Shown here: positions 27,294 to 35,317 of the stretch, piece by piece
Numbering within the stretch: position 1 is the first letter of the stretch
Layout of the letters: every line of letters begins with the position of its first letter
Assembly: GCA_964370815.1 (NCBI GenBank)
Contig: CAYJKQ010000001.1
Coordinates: 372,001-436,000, forward strand
Direction of reading: 5' to 3'
Origin: UBA12087 sp964370815
Lineage (GTDB): Bacteria > Chloroflexota > Anaerolineae > Anaerolineales > Villigracilaceae
Length of the DNA stretch: 64,000 bases
The notes under the pieces: model-generated
What the model was told of the DNA's origin: nothing
The model's database searches: none
The model's input: the letters and a program-made list of their open reading frames with translations, nothing else
Program-made: the position numbers and the translations under genes

Positions 27294-28619
27294 ATGGCAC
27301 TCTCAGGTATTCAAATTTATAAAATGCTCCCAAAGACCAATTGCAAAGAATGTGGTTTTCCAACTTGCCTGGCTTTTGCCATGAAATTGGCTGCAAAACA
27401 AGTGGAGCTTTCTGCATGTCCCTATGTGAGCGAAGAATCAAAAGCAGAGCTGGCAGAATCCTCTGCGCCACCGATTCGTTTGGTTTCTATTAAAGCCGGA
27501 GGATTGGAAGTTAAAGCAGGGAATGAAACCGTCATGTTCCGGCACGAAAAAACATTCTTCAATATGCCCGGGTTGTTTCTAAGGGTGAAATCAAGTATGG
27601 ATGTTGAAGCTATACAAGATGTGGTATCTAAAGCTGATGCCTATCGAGTAAATTATGTTGGTATGGACCTCATTGTTGATGGATTTGCAGTCGAAGCTGA
27701 TGATGAAGGAAGATTTACAGAAGCTCTTAAAGCCGTACGATCTGCGACAAAACGTCCTTTAATCCTGATTGGAAAAGAATCAGCAATTAAGGCTGGCATG
27801 GAAATCCTGATCGGAGAATATCCTCTCCTTTACGCAGCAAATGGATCTAATTGGGAGGCGGTGGCGGACATTGCCAATAAATACTCGACATCCCTTGTTG
27901 TTACTGCCGAGAATTTTGATGATCTGGAAGAATTAACTGGAAAACTCAAAGCCAAAGGATGTGATGATATTGTCCTCGATCTCGGATCAGGTCGCTTGGG
28001 AAGCAATTTGTCGAAGTCAACACAATTACGAAGGTTGGTGTTAAAGAAAAACCAGCGATCATTGGGTTTCCCGACAATTATTTTTGCAAATGGTGCAAAG
28101 GGTCAGGACGCTATAGAAGCAGCTCAAGCAATTGAAAAATATTCCGGTTTTATCGTACTTGATAGATTTGCACCAGAATTATTTTACCCACTACTTGTCT
28201 TAAGGCAAAATATTTATACCGATCCTCAAAAACCAATTCAGGTTCAACCAGGAATTTACGAGATCAATTCACCCGATCAAGATAGCCCGGTATTGGTAAC
28301 AACAAATTTCAGCATTACATATTTCAGCGTAGCCAACGAAGTGGAGGGTTCTGGAATGCCTGTTTGGTTGCTGGTGACAGATGCAGAAGGTATGAGCGTA
28401 CTGACAGCCTGGGCAGCTGGAAAATTTGATTCTGAGCGGATAGCTAAATCTGTGAAAGAATTCGGAATTGCCGATAAGATAGCCAAGAAACGTTTAATAC
28501 TACCAGGTCATGTCGCTGTCCTGTCCGGTGAAGTTGAGGAAGAACTCCCTGGATGGGAAATTCGCGTCGGGCCAAGGGAGGCTGTTGATATTCCATCTTT
28601 CTTAAAGCAAGTACTATAA
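27294..28619 (+). CDS. acsC: Corrinoid/iron-sulfur protein large subunit AcsC
   Basis: Large CFeSP subunit. 441 residues. The N-terminal [4Fe-4S] domain has the motif K-T-N-C-K-E-C-G-F-P-T-C-L-A-F with a fourth Cys in SACPYV. This cluster reductively activates the corrinoid. The middle is a TIM barrel (LIVDGFAVEADDEGR, IVLDLGSGRLG). The C-terminal part (LLVTDAEGMSVLTAWAAGKF, then VILPGHV-like LILPGHVAVLSGE) is the corrinoid-binding Rossmann-like domain. AGGAG precedes the ATG. It is cotranscribed with acsD. Confidence 0.96.
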   Translation: MALSGIQIYKMLPKTNCKECGFPTCLAFAMKLAAKQVELSACPYVSEESKAELAESSAPPIRLVSIKAGGLEVKAGNETVMFRHEKTFFNMPGLFLRVKSSMDVEAIQDVVSKADAYRVNYVGMDLIVDGFAVEADDEGRFTEALKAVRSATKRPLILIGKESAIKAGMEILIGEYPLLYAANGSNWEAVADIANKYSTSLVVTAENFDDLEELTGKLKAKGCDDIVLDLGSGRLGSNLSKSTQLRRLVLKKNQRSLGFPTIIFANGAKGQDAIEAAQAIEKYSGFIVLDRFAPELFYPLLVLRQNIYTDPQKPIQVQPGIYEINSPDQDSPVLVTTNFSITYFSVANEVEGSGMPVWLLVTDAEGMSVLTAWAAGKFDSERIAKSVKEFGIADKIAKKRLILPGHVAVLSGEVEEELPGWEIRVGPREAVDIPSFLKQVL

Positions 28620-28630
28620 AAAATAGATTT

Positions 28631-28699
28631 GGGCGATTGCAAAAGGATGCCTTTTCGTAGATAAAAAGATTAATATGATAAATTCGTTTGCAATCGCTC
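28631..28699 (+). promoter_or_regulatory. Nested intercistronic RNA structure between acsC and acsV-like gene
   Basis: GGGCGATTGCAAA (28631-28643) pairs with TTTGCAATCGCTC (28687-28699): 13 bp with one G-U pair. The 43 nt loop contains a smaller AAAAGG/CCTTTT hairpin (28641-28646 with 28650-28655). The two structures share a few bases and are partly exclusive. The downstream arm ends 12 nt before the ATG at 28712, in the translation initiation region. It could regulate translation of the activator or direct mRNA processing. Confidence 0.55.
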
Positions 28700-28711
28700 T
28701 TGTTTGGGCTT

Positions 28712-30646
28712 ATGACAGAACATGTAATTGTATTTACTCGAGGTGAAAGTGATGGGGAGTCTATAACTATCTCTGTACCTACAGGTACTCTAGTTTCTGA
28801 TGCTGCTTTTCATGCAGGATGTGAAATTGGACAACCTTGTGGCGGACAGGGACGTTGTGGACGGTGTTTGATTCAAGTAAAAAAAGGAGATGTTCGCAGG
28901 CGAAGCGCATTAAGGTTGACCGAGGAAGATGTCTCGAACGGTTATGCCTTGGCATGTCAAAGTATTATTGAGGGAGATGCGGAAATCCTTATCCCACAAC
29001 AAGAGAAAATTGAAAGAAGACTTACCACAGATAGATCTGTTGTTGATGTTAGTATTCCAATTGGATACTCTTTTTCATCTTCTCAAAATATCAGAATCGT
29101 CCATCTAAAACTAAACCCCCCAAGCATGGATGATCAGACTGATGATTGGAGTCGGTTACAGGCAGCATTCCGTTTACAAAGCGAGTACAAGAAAATTAAA
29201 TGTTCAATTTCTGTTTTAAGAATTCTTGGAACTACATTACGAGAAGGAAATTGGAGTGTAACTGGGATTATTGATATTTCAGATCAAGATTCTGGTAGTC
29301 CTGTTCAATTAATTCACCTTATCCCGGGGATTACAGAGATAACTGATCCTCTTTGGTCCTTAGCTATAGATATTGGAACTACAACGGTTACTGTTTGGTT
29401 GGTCGATCTTATTTCTGGCTCTGTTGTTTTCCGCGCTTCTGAATATAATGGGCAGATTTCTCGAGGCGAGGATGTAATTTCACGAATAGTTTATGCAAGC
29501 AAAGGATCAGGCGGGGTAGATCTTCAGGCAAGAGTTATTGAAACGATCAATAATTTAGTGATTGTTGTTTGTAAGCGCGCGAGCATAAATTCCAATCAAA
29601 TTATCAAGGTTGTTGTTGCTGGAAATAGTACGATGATTCATTTATTATTAGAAATTCCGCCATCCAGCATTAGGTTTTCACCATTTATAACCGTAGTTAA
29701 CCACCCTATGCAAATTTCTGCAAAAGATATTGGCTTGAATTTATGTCCAGCCGCTGTTGTCGATTGTTTGCCGGGTATAGCCAGTTATGTAGGTGCAGAT
29801 ATCACCGCAGGTGTTTTATCTTCTGGAATGTATGCAACGGAAAAATTAACTTTATTCCTAGATGTAGGCACAAATGGGGAAATCGTCCTTGGAAACCAGG
29901 ATTGGCTGGTAAGTTGTGCCTGTTCTGCTGGTCCTGCATTTGAAGGTGCAGGTGTAGTGGACGGAATGCGTGCAACTGAAGGTGCGATCGAGGAAGTGTG
30001 GGTTAATACGACCACTTATGAACCAACTGTTCGGATAATTGGTGGCGGAAAACCGAAAGGAATTTGTGGCTCAGGTTTAATTTCACTTCTTGCCGAATTA
30101 TTTCTTGCAGGGTTAATTGATAAAGCTGGAAATGTTAATACCTCTTTAGATACTCCACGTGTTCGGGAAGGAGACCGAGGAGGTGAATATATTCTTGCAT
30201 GGGCAGATGAAACCGTATCTGGGAAAGATATCACTATAACAAGAGTGGACATTGATAACTTGTTAAGGGCTAAAGCAGCGATTTATGCAGGATTTACTGT
30301 ACTAGCTGAGCAGGTTGGTGTTTTATTGGAGGATGTTGAGCAAATACTTATTGGAGGATCATTCGGAAAGTATATAAACATTGAAAAAGCGATCCAAATC
30401 GGATTGTTACCCGATGTTCCTTGGGATCACTATAAATTTTTAGGAAACACATCGATCCTAGGTGCATATAAAGCTCTCCTAAGTATCGAAGCACGCCAGA
30501 AAGTTGAAGATATAGCCAATAATATGACTTATATTGAATTGTCTGCAGATAATACATTTTATGAAGCTTTTATGTCTGCCATGTTTTTACCTCATACCGA
30601 TCTTAACCGCTTTCCGACAGTAAAAGCGGCATTAAATTCACCATAA
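28712..30646 (+). CDS. acsV: AcsV-like corrinoid activation/regeneration protein (2Fe-2S ferredoxin plus ASKHA ATPase-like domain)
   Basis: About 644 residues. The N-terminal [2Fe-2S] domain has the cysteines in CEIGQPCGGQGRCGRC and a later ALACQS. The rest is the DUF4445/RACo-type domain with actin-like nucleotide-binding motifs: LAIDIGTTTVTVWLVD, VVVAGNSTMIHLLL, LFLDVGTNGEIVL and ILIGGSFGKYINIEKA. Such proteins reduce inactive Co(II) corrinoid of the CFeSP with ATP. I preferred the ATG at 28712. A TTG start at 28688 falls inside an RNA stem and lacks a Shine-Dalgarno, though the chosen start also has only a weak one. It follows acsC by 92 bp and precedes acsE by 43 bp. Confidence 0.9.
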   Translation: MTEHVIVFTRGESDGESITISVPTGTLVSDAAFHAGCEIGQPCGGQGRCGRCLIQVKKGDVRRRSALRLTEEDVSNGYALACQSIIEGDAEILIPQQEKIERRLTTDRSVVDVSIPIGYSFSSSQNIRIVHLKLNPPSMDDQTDDWSRLQAAFRLQSEYKKIKCSISVLRILGTTLREGNWSVTGIIDISDQDSGSPVQLIHLIPGITEITDPLWSLAIDIGTTTVTVWLVDLISGSVVFRASEYNGQISRGEDVISRIVYASKGSGGVDLQARVIETINNLVIVVCKRASINSNQIIKVVVAGNSTMIHLLLEIPPSSIRFSPFITVVNHPMQISAKDIGLNLCPAAVVDCLPGIASYVGADITAGVLSSGMYATEKLTLFLDVGTNGEIVLGNQDWLVSCACSAGPAFEGAGVVDGMRATEGAIEEVWVNTTTYEPTVRIIGGGKPKGICGSGLISLLAELFLAGLIDKAGNVNTSLDTPRVREGDRGGEYILAWADETVSGKDITITRVDIDNLLRAKAAIYAGFTVLAEQVGVLLEDVEQILIGGSFGKYINIEKAIQIGLLPDVPWDHYKFLGNTSILGAYKALLSIEARQKVEDIANNMTYIELSADNTFYEAFMSAMFLPHTDLNRFPTVKAALNSP

Positions 30647-30689
30647 GATCAGAATTTCAATCAATTTATAACGAGAAAGGATACCAACC

Positions 30690-31613
30690 ATGTATATTAT
30701 CGGAGAAAATATTCACATAATTTCAGAAAAAGTTAAAGAAGCTTTAAAATCTCGCGACAGTGAATTTTTTATGGACCTGGCTGTTCGTCAGGTTGAGGCA
30801 GGTGCTCAAGCTGTTGATATCAATTTAGGCCCAAGAAAAAAAGACTGGGACGAAATTTTTCCGTGGATTATTAAAGGTATCGAAACAGTAGTTGATGTAC
30901 CTCTTTCTATTGATACGACAAATTTTGATGGAATAGAAGCTGCTTTAAAGACTGTAACCAAGGCACAACCCATTATCAACTCCACTTCGGCAGAAGTAGA
31001 AAGATTAGAAAGAATCCCATTGTTGGCTAAAAAATATAATGCTAAGGTTATTGGTTTGACCATGGGAGCATCTGGTATTCCAATTGCCGCAGACGATCGC
31101 ATAAATATAGCAGTAGAATCCTTAATACCAAGATTTGTTGAAATAGGTTACCCGGTTGAGAATTTAATAATTGACCCACTCGTGCTAACTGTTTCTGGAT
31201 GTCAAGAATATTGCCCTCAGTTAATTGAAGCTGTACGAACATTGCAGTATGCATGGGACCCAGCTCCTCTTATCTCAGTTGGCTTATCCAATGTTTCAAA
31301 TTCAGTTCCTACAGAAGGACGGCCACTGATTAATCGTGTATATCTCGCAATGTTGATGGGTGTTGGATTGAATATGATGATCGCAGATCCATTCGATAAA
31401 AAGCAAAACGAAGTTATCCGAATTATTGAAAATCGGGACGATAGCACAGCAGTTGGAAAATTATATTTGAAGATTGCTGATAAAACAAATGCCAGCGAAG
31501 AACTGGACATTGCGGATGTTGATATGTCAGATCCACAACAAGTTGAGATTTGGAAGACAGTTCAAATCTTGCTAAATAAAGTAATCTATGCTGATAGTTA
31601 TTTGAGTCAATAA
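30690..31613 (+). CDS. acsE: Methyltetrahydrofolate:corrinoid/iron-sulfur protein methyltransferase
   Basis: AcsE (MeTr) moves the methyl from CH3-H4folate to Co(I) of the CFeSP. The pterin-binding TIM barrel shows MYIIGENIHIISEKV, QAVDINLGPRKKDWD, VPLSIDTTNFDGIEAAL, PIINSTSAE, IGLTMGASGIP and LIIDPLVLTVSGCQEY. The Asp and Asn residues in DINLG, SIDT and INSTS match pterin-binding positions. At 307 residues it is about 40 longer than the Moorella enzyme, mostly in a C-terminal helical extension after the barrel. AAAGG precedes the ATG. It is followed 27 bp later by metVF. Confidence 0.95.
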   Translation: MYIIGENIHIISEKVKEALKSRDSEFFMDLAVRQVEAGAQAVDINLGPRKKDWDEIFPWIIKGIETVVDVPLSIDTTNFDGIEAALKTVTKAQPIINSTSAEVERLERIPLLAKKYNAKVIGLTMGASGIPIAADDRINIAVESLIPRFVEIGYPVENLIIDPLVLTVSGCQEYCPQLIEAVRTLQYAWDPAPLISVGLSNVSNSVPTEGRPLINRVYLAMLMGVGLNMMIADPFDKKQNEVIRIIENRDDSTAVGKLYLKIADKTNASEELDIADVDMSDPQQVEIWKTVQILLNKVIYADSYLSQ

Positions 31614-31640
31614 TAAATATATGTTATTTGGAGATCTAAT

Positions 31641-33104
31641 ATGCCTATATTCACGCCAAGTCGACGATGGCAACCACCTTTTATGCCATTTAAAAGAGAG
31701 AAAATCAGCAAGCGATTACTGGCATCCCTCGAAAAAACAGTAAAAGGACCTTTATTCGGGTGCAGGATGTGTGGAAATTGTCTACTTCAAGAAACAGCAT
31801 TTATCTGCTCGATGGAATGTCCAAAAGGCATCAGAAATGGACCATGTGGAGGTTCAACTTCAGATCATTGTTATGTGGATGATACGCGCCCATGTATGTG
31901 GTATGAAATTTATGACCGTGCTTTCAAAATGGGGCGCGAAGAAATGCTGCTGGAAGTTCTTCCTCCCCTTGATTGGGATAAAGTTGGAACTGAAACATGG
32001 GGTGATGTCACCAGGCAAGTAAAAAAAGTTGGTACTTCAAAAGTTATTTCAGGTCTATTAAAGCGCGATCCAGTGAAACGAACTGCAACTTGGGACCTTG
32101 TTTTTCGGCCTGTTCGTCAGCCTGAATGGTGGGAAGGCGATGCTGAATATCATCCAGCCAAATATGAAGAACCGGTATCCGATTTGGAAAGGAGATTAAA
32201 AGCGGGAGAGTTTGTGGTCACAAGTGAAGTTGCACCTCCTGTAACTATCGCAACAAAGAAGCTAATTAGCAATATTGATCTTGTAAAACCTTATGTCGCT
32301 GCAATTAATTTCACAGATTGTCCTTCTGCAACTCCGCGCATGTCTTCCTGGTCTTGTTCTGCAACTGCTATAAAACAAAACGCTGAGCCTGTTATGCAAG
32401 TCGCTGCAAGGGATCGAACCAGGGTTGGCCTGCAGGCTGAAGTTATGGGAGCATATAATCTGGGCATAAGAAATATTTTATGCCTTTCTGGTGACAGTAT
32501 GAGCATGTCGCCAGGGCCAAGGGGTCGTATGGATATTGTAGATTTGGATTCGATTCAGATGCTATGGATATTAAGACGTATTCGGGATGAAGGAAAGTAT
32601 CTGGATGGGCGAGAGATAAAAACTCCTCCAAAATACTTCCTGGGAGCGGCTGCATCACCGTTTGCATCTGATCCTCGTTTTCAGGCAATAAGAGAGCATA
32701 AAAAAGTGAACGCCGGAGCCCAATTCTTCCAGACAAATCTGGTTTATGATCCTGATGGCTTAGAAATTTGGCTAAATGAACTGGCAAAAAGAAATATCCT
32801 GGATAAAGTATATGTGTTAGTGGGAATAACCCCTCTAAAGAATATTAAAATGGCAAAGTATATGAATGATGAAGTTCCTGGTGTGAGTATCCCTGAACCT
32901 CTTTTAAAGCGTATGGAAAAAGCAGGCGATGGAGCTGCAGAGGAAGGGTTAACCATAGCGCTAGAGCTTGTGGAGAAGATCCGTATAATGCAAGGAGTAA
33001 ATGGTTTTCACATAATGGCTGTTGGATGGGAAGAAATCGTTCCCAGGTTGGTAACTGAAGCAAGGTTATTGCCAATAGGTTTTAATCCACCCACTGTTGA
33101 TTGA
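31641..33104 (+). CDS. metF: MetV-MetF fusion, methylenetetrahydrofolate reductase
   Basis: 487 residues. The N-terminal ~140 residues are a MetV-type zinc or iron-sulfur domain (MTHFR C-terminal domain family) with many cysteines: GCRMCGNC, ICSMECPKG, GPCGG, HCY and RPCMW. Residues about 185-487 are a MetF-type flavin TIM barrel (FVVTSEVAPP with the catalytic Glu, INFTDCPSATPRMSSW, LQAEVMGAYNLGIRNILCLSGD in parts, and GAQFFQTNLVYD). In acetogens MetV and MetF are usually separate subunits. Here they are one chain in the order MetV-MetF. It makes methyl-H4folate for AcsE. The electron donor cannot be read from sequence. Confidence 0.9.
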   Translation: MPIFTPSRRWQPPFMPFKREKISKRLLASLEKTVKGPLFGCRMCGNCLLQETAFICSMECPKGIRNGPCGGSTSDHCYVDDTRPCMWYEIYDRAFKMGREEMLLEVLPPLDWDKVGTETWGDVTRQVKKVGTSKVISGLLKRDPVKRTATWDLVFRPVRQPEWWEGDAEYHPAKYEEPVSDLERRLKAGEFVVTSEVAPPVTIATKKLISNIDLVKPYVAAINFTDCPSATPRMSSWSCSATAIKQNAEPVMQVAARDRTRVGLQAEVMGAYNLGIRNILCLSGDSMSMSPGPRGRMDIVDLDSIQMLWILRRIRDEGKYLDGREIKTPPKYFLGAAASPFASDPRFQAIREHKKVNAGAQFFQTNLVYDPDGLEIWLNELAKRNILDKVYVLVGITPLKNIKMAKYMNDEVPGVSIPEPLLKRMEKAGDGAAEEGLTIALELVEKIRIMQGVNGFHIMAVGWEEIVPRLVTEARLLPIGFNPPTVD

Positions 33105-33133
33105 TATTACATAGTTTGTGTTTTGGAGGCAAT

Positions 33134-33700
33134 ATGATGCCTGAACAGCTTAGAAATTTCCGAGATATCGTAACATTGGCGGACGGAGCACGAATTTTGT
33201 TTCGACCAATGACAAAAGGAGATCAATCTTTTTTGTATGAGCTTTATTCATCGATTAGCGACGAAGATCTACGGTATTTCAGACACAATGTAAAAGATCA
33301 AAACGTTTTAAAGGATTGGATTGAAGAGCTTGATTACAATAAAACAATTCCACTTTTGGCTTTTGTAAAGGATCATCCTGTTGGAAACGCGACTCTTCAT
33401 TTTGGAGAAGGACCAAGAAGGCATATTGGAGAGATAAGGATTTATCTGACGAGAGATTTTCGCAAACGTGGTTTGGGTTTGAAAATGTTAAAGGCAATAA
33501 TCGATATTGGTCATAAACAAGGATTGCATATCTTAATTGCTGAAGTTATTGCTGATAATATTAAATTGATTAAAGCATTTGAGATGATAGGCTTTAAGCA
33601 ACAATGCACTCTTGATAATTACTTTATGTTTCCTGATGGAGAATGCATAGATGTAAAATTAATGCTAATGTCATTAAAATCAAAACTTGACGAATATTAA
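33134..33700 (+). CDS. GNAT-family N-acetyltransferase at end of acetyl-CoA locus
   Basis: 188 residues using ATG 33134, which follows GGAGG at 33125-33129. A second ATG directly after is equally placed. The GNAT core is visible: ILFRPMTKGDQSFLYELYS (beta1-alpha1), LLAFVKDHPVGNATL, GEIRIYLTRDFRKRGLGLKM with the acetyl-CoA pyrophosphate loop R-K-R-G-L-G, and FEMIGFKQQ near the end. The substrate is unknown. Protein lysine or small-molecule acetylation are both possible. It lies 29 bp after metVF and is probably the last gene of that transcript, which would tie it to acetyl-CoA production. Confidence 0.85.
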   Translation: MMPEQLRNFRDIVTLADGARILFRPMTKGDQSFLYELYSSISDEDLRYFRHNVKDQNVLKDWIEELDYNKTIPLLAFVKDHPVGNATLHFGEGPRRHIGEIRIYLTRDFRKRGLGLKMLKAIIDIGHKQGLHILIAEVIADNIKLIKAFEMIGFKQQCTLDNYFMFPDGECIDVKLMLMSLKSKLDEY

Positions 33701-33732
33701 TATCTCTTTGCGGAAGCAAATTTTTGAGAATA

Positions 33733-33772
33733 CAGGCCAGGACTTGCGAAAATGTCGCGAATACCTGGCCTG
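33733..33772. repeat. GC-rich inverted repeat after GNAT gene
   Basis: CAGGCCAGG (33733-33741) pairs with CCTGGCCTG (33764-33772). The 22 nt between contains a smaller GCG/CGC pairing. It lies 32 bp past the GNAT stop, so it may end the acetyl-CoA operon transcript. No T-run follows, so a Rho-independent terminator is not shown. The rest of the 298 bp gap to 33999 shows no gene. Confidence 0.5.
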
Positions 33773-33998
33773 CGAGTTGGATGCTCTAAAAGATGCAGAC
33801 ATTATTCTTTGGTTCTCTTATTCACCTTCTCCTGAAGAACTATGACGACATTATCTAAAGTAAATTTCTTAGGGAATATTCAGCGCTAGCAATATTAAAT
33901 AAAAGCTTGTAATATACATTTGAATTATCACCAAGTTCTTAGGGAAATTAGAGAAGAGAAAACTACTCGCGATAAGATAACAAATTTGGAGCAATCAA

Positions 33999-34643
33999 GT
34001 GAGTGAAGCGAGCGACAGTTATTTGCAAGTTAGAATTGAACAATTAAGAATTAAGATTAGGGAAAGGAATGATCCCCTTGGTGATACGTTTCGATGTGGA
34101 ATGAATTACAGGGAAATCTCAGGTATGCCAATACTTTCTTTTTTGATTTTCAATTTAGCAGTGGAAATTGCATATCCAGAACTGGTTGTGCGAGATGGAT
34201 CCGATAGGAAAGAACTTAATTCAGCATACCAAGCTTTGGTATGCTATTATTTGGTGACATCTGCATCTCACCCGATTAGACATCAAGTAGAAAATAAGTG
34301 GGTTTCTTTTGCGGACCTTCCAGATGGCAGATTTTATAACCAAGCTTTTCAAAGTTATACTGGGAAAAAATTGGCTGCATCGATAGACTCAAATTTAAAT
34401 AGATTCACTAATTACGCAATGCAAATGAAAGGATCGATACTTGGTATAGGTGATGTTGCGTACCAATTTCTTGTCTTGCCAAAAGTACCTGTGGGAGTAG
34501 TTTACTGGAGTGGAGACGAAGAATTTCCAGCCAGCTGCCAAATCCTTTTTGATGCAACAGTAAGTTTGCACCTTCCAACTGATACATGTGCAATCGTTGG
34601 GAGCATGCTTACTCAAATGATCCTAAAACACATGGAAGATTAA
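33999..34643 (+). CDS. DUF3786-like protein, first gene of the CooC operon
   Basis: 214 residues from a GTG at 33999 with GGAG about eight bases upstream. The sequence resembles the DUF3786 family: FRCGMNYREISGM near the N-terminus, VCYYLVTSASHPIR, then VSFADLPDGRFYNQAFQSYTG, and PVGVVYWSGDEEFPASCQILF (in blocks), ending with THLPTD-like SLHLPTDTC. No catalytic motif is known. The family is recurrent in anaerobes with corrinoid and CO metabolism. It opens a ten-gene run with gaps of 2-17 bp that includes two CooC ATPases. The function is unknown. A role in metalloenzyme assembly is inferred only from neighbours. Confidence 0.7.
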   Translation: MSEASDSYLQVRIEQLRIKIRERNDPLGDTFRCGMNYREISGMPILSFLIFNLAVEIAYPELVVRDGSDRKELNSAYQALVCYYLVTSASHPIRHQVENKWVSFADLPDGRFYNQAFQSYTGKKLAASIDSNLNRFTNYAMQMKGSILGIGDVAYQFLVLPKVPVGVVYWSGDEEFPASCQILFDATVSLHLPTDTCAIVGSMLTQMILKHMED

Positions 34644-34660
34644 TAATTTTATAGGTAATA

Positions 34661-35305
34661 GTGGAAAAAAAAGAATATTTTTCTTCGAGTTCAATCAATA
34701 CTAAATCCAAAAACATGCATGAAATGATTGCAGCATTAGGTCTATCTCATCCAGATTTGGATTTTGATCAAAATAAAGCGGCATTGCTTGTACTGGATGT
34801 TCAGAAATATTTTTTTTCAAGTGACTCCCATGCATATATACCGAGTGCACCCGCCATCATCCCAAATATTCGAAAATTAATTGAAATATTTAATATTAAT
34901 ACGCGACCTATCATATTTACAAAACACGTTAATGATCACAACAACGCAGGTATGATGGCGGTTTGGTGGAAAGATTTATTGGAAGAAAATTCGGAAAGAT
35001 CCAATTTGATTGATGAAATTGACGAATCGAAAGGAACAATAATCCAAAAAGAAAGATATGATGCTTTTTGGAAAACTCCCCTCGATGTTTTTCTAAAGAA
35101 TGAGGGTGTTGAACAAGTTATTATTAGTGGAGTGATGACGCACTTGTGCTGTGAAACAACTGCCAGATCAGCCTTTATGAGAGATTACAAGGTATTCTTT
35201 ACAATAGATGGTACTGCGACATATACAGAAGAACTTCACATGGCGTCTTTACTCAACTTAGCGCATGGTTTTGCAAAAACAATTCTGTGCATGGAAATTA
35301 AATAA
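34661..35305 (+). CDS. Isochorismatase-like cysteine hydrolase
   Basis: 214 residues from GTG 34661. The fold and catalytic triad of isochorismatase-family hydrolases are visible: Asp in LLVLDVQKYFF, Lys in TIIQKERYDAF and nucleophile Cys in GVMTHLCCETTARSAFMRDY (given in part). A cis-peptide SGVMTH segment precedes the Cys. Family members hydrolyse isochorismate, nicotinamide, carbamates, ureas or oxamate. Nothing here fixes the substrate. A roughly 35-residue N-terminal extension (Ser-rich) precedes the domain. It is embedded 17 bp after the DUF3786 gene and 12 bp before the flavoprotein. Confidence 0.85.
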   Translation: MEKKEYFSSSSINTKSKNMHEMIAALGLSHPDLDFDQNKAALLVLDVQKYFFSSDSHAYIPSAPAIIPNIRKLIEIFNINTRPIIFTKHVNDHNNAGMMAVWWKDLLEENSERSNLIDEIDESKGTIIQKERYDAFWKTPLDVFLKNEGVEQVIISGVMTHLCCETTARSAFMRDYKVFFTIDGTATYTEELHMASLLNLAHGFAKTILCMEIK

Positions 35306-35317
35306 AAGTAATACACT

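Noticed and set aside
28688..28711. TTG start for the AcsV-like protein
   Set aside because: Located inside an RNA stem arm without a Shine-Dalgarno. ATG 28712 gives a more usual N-terminus.
33101..33133. Start of the GNAT gene at 33101 overlapping metVF
   Set aside because: No Shine-Dalgarno there, while GGAGG at 33125-33129 fits ATG 33134 or 33137.
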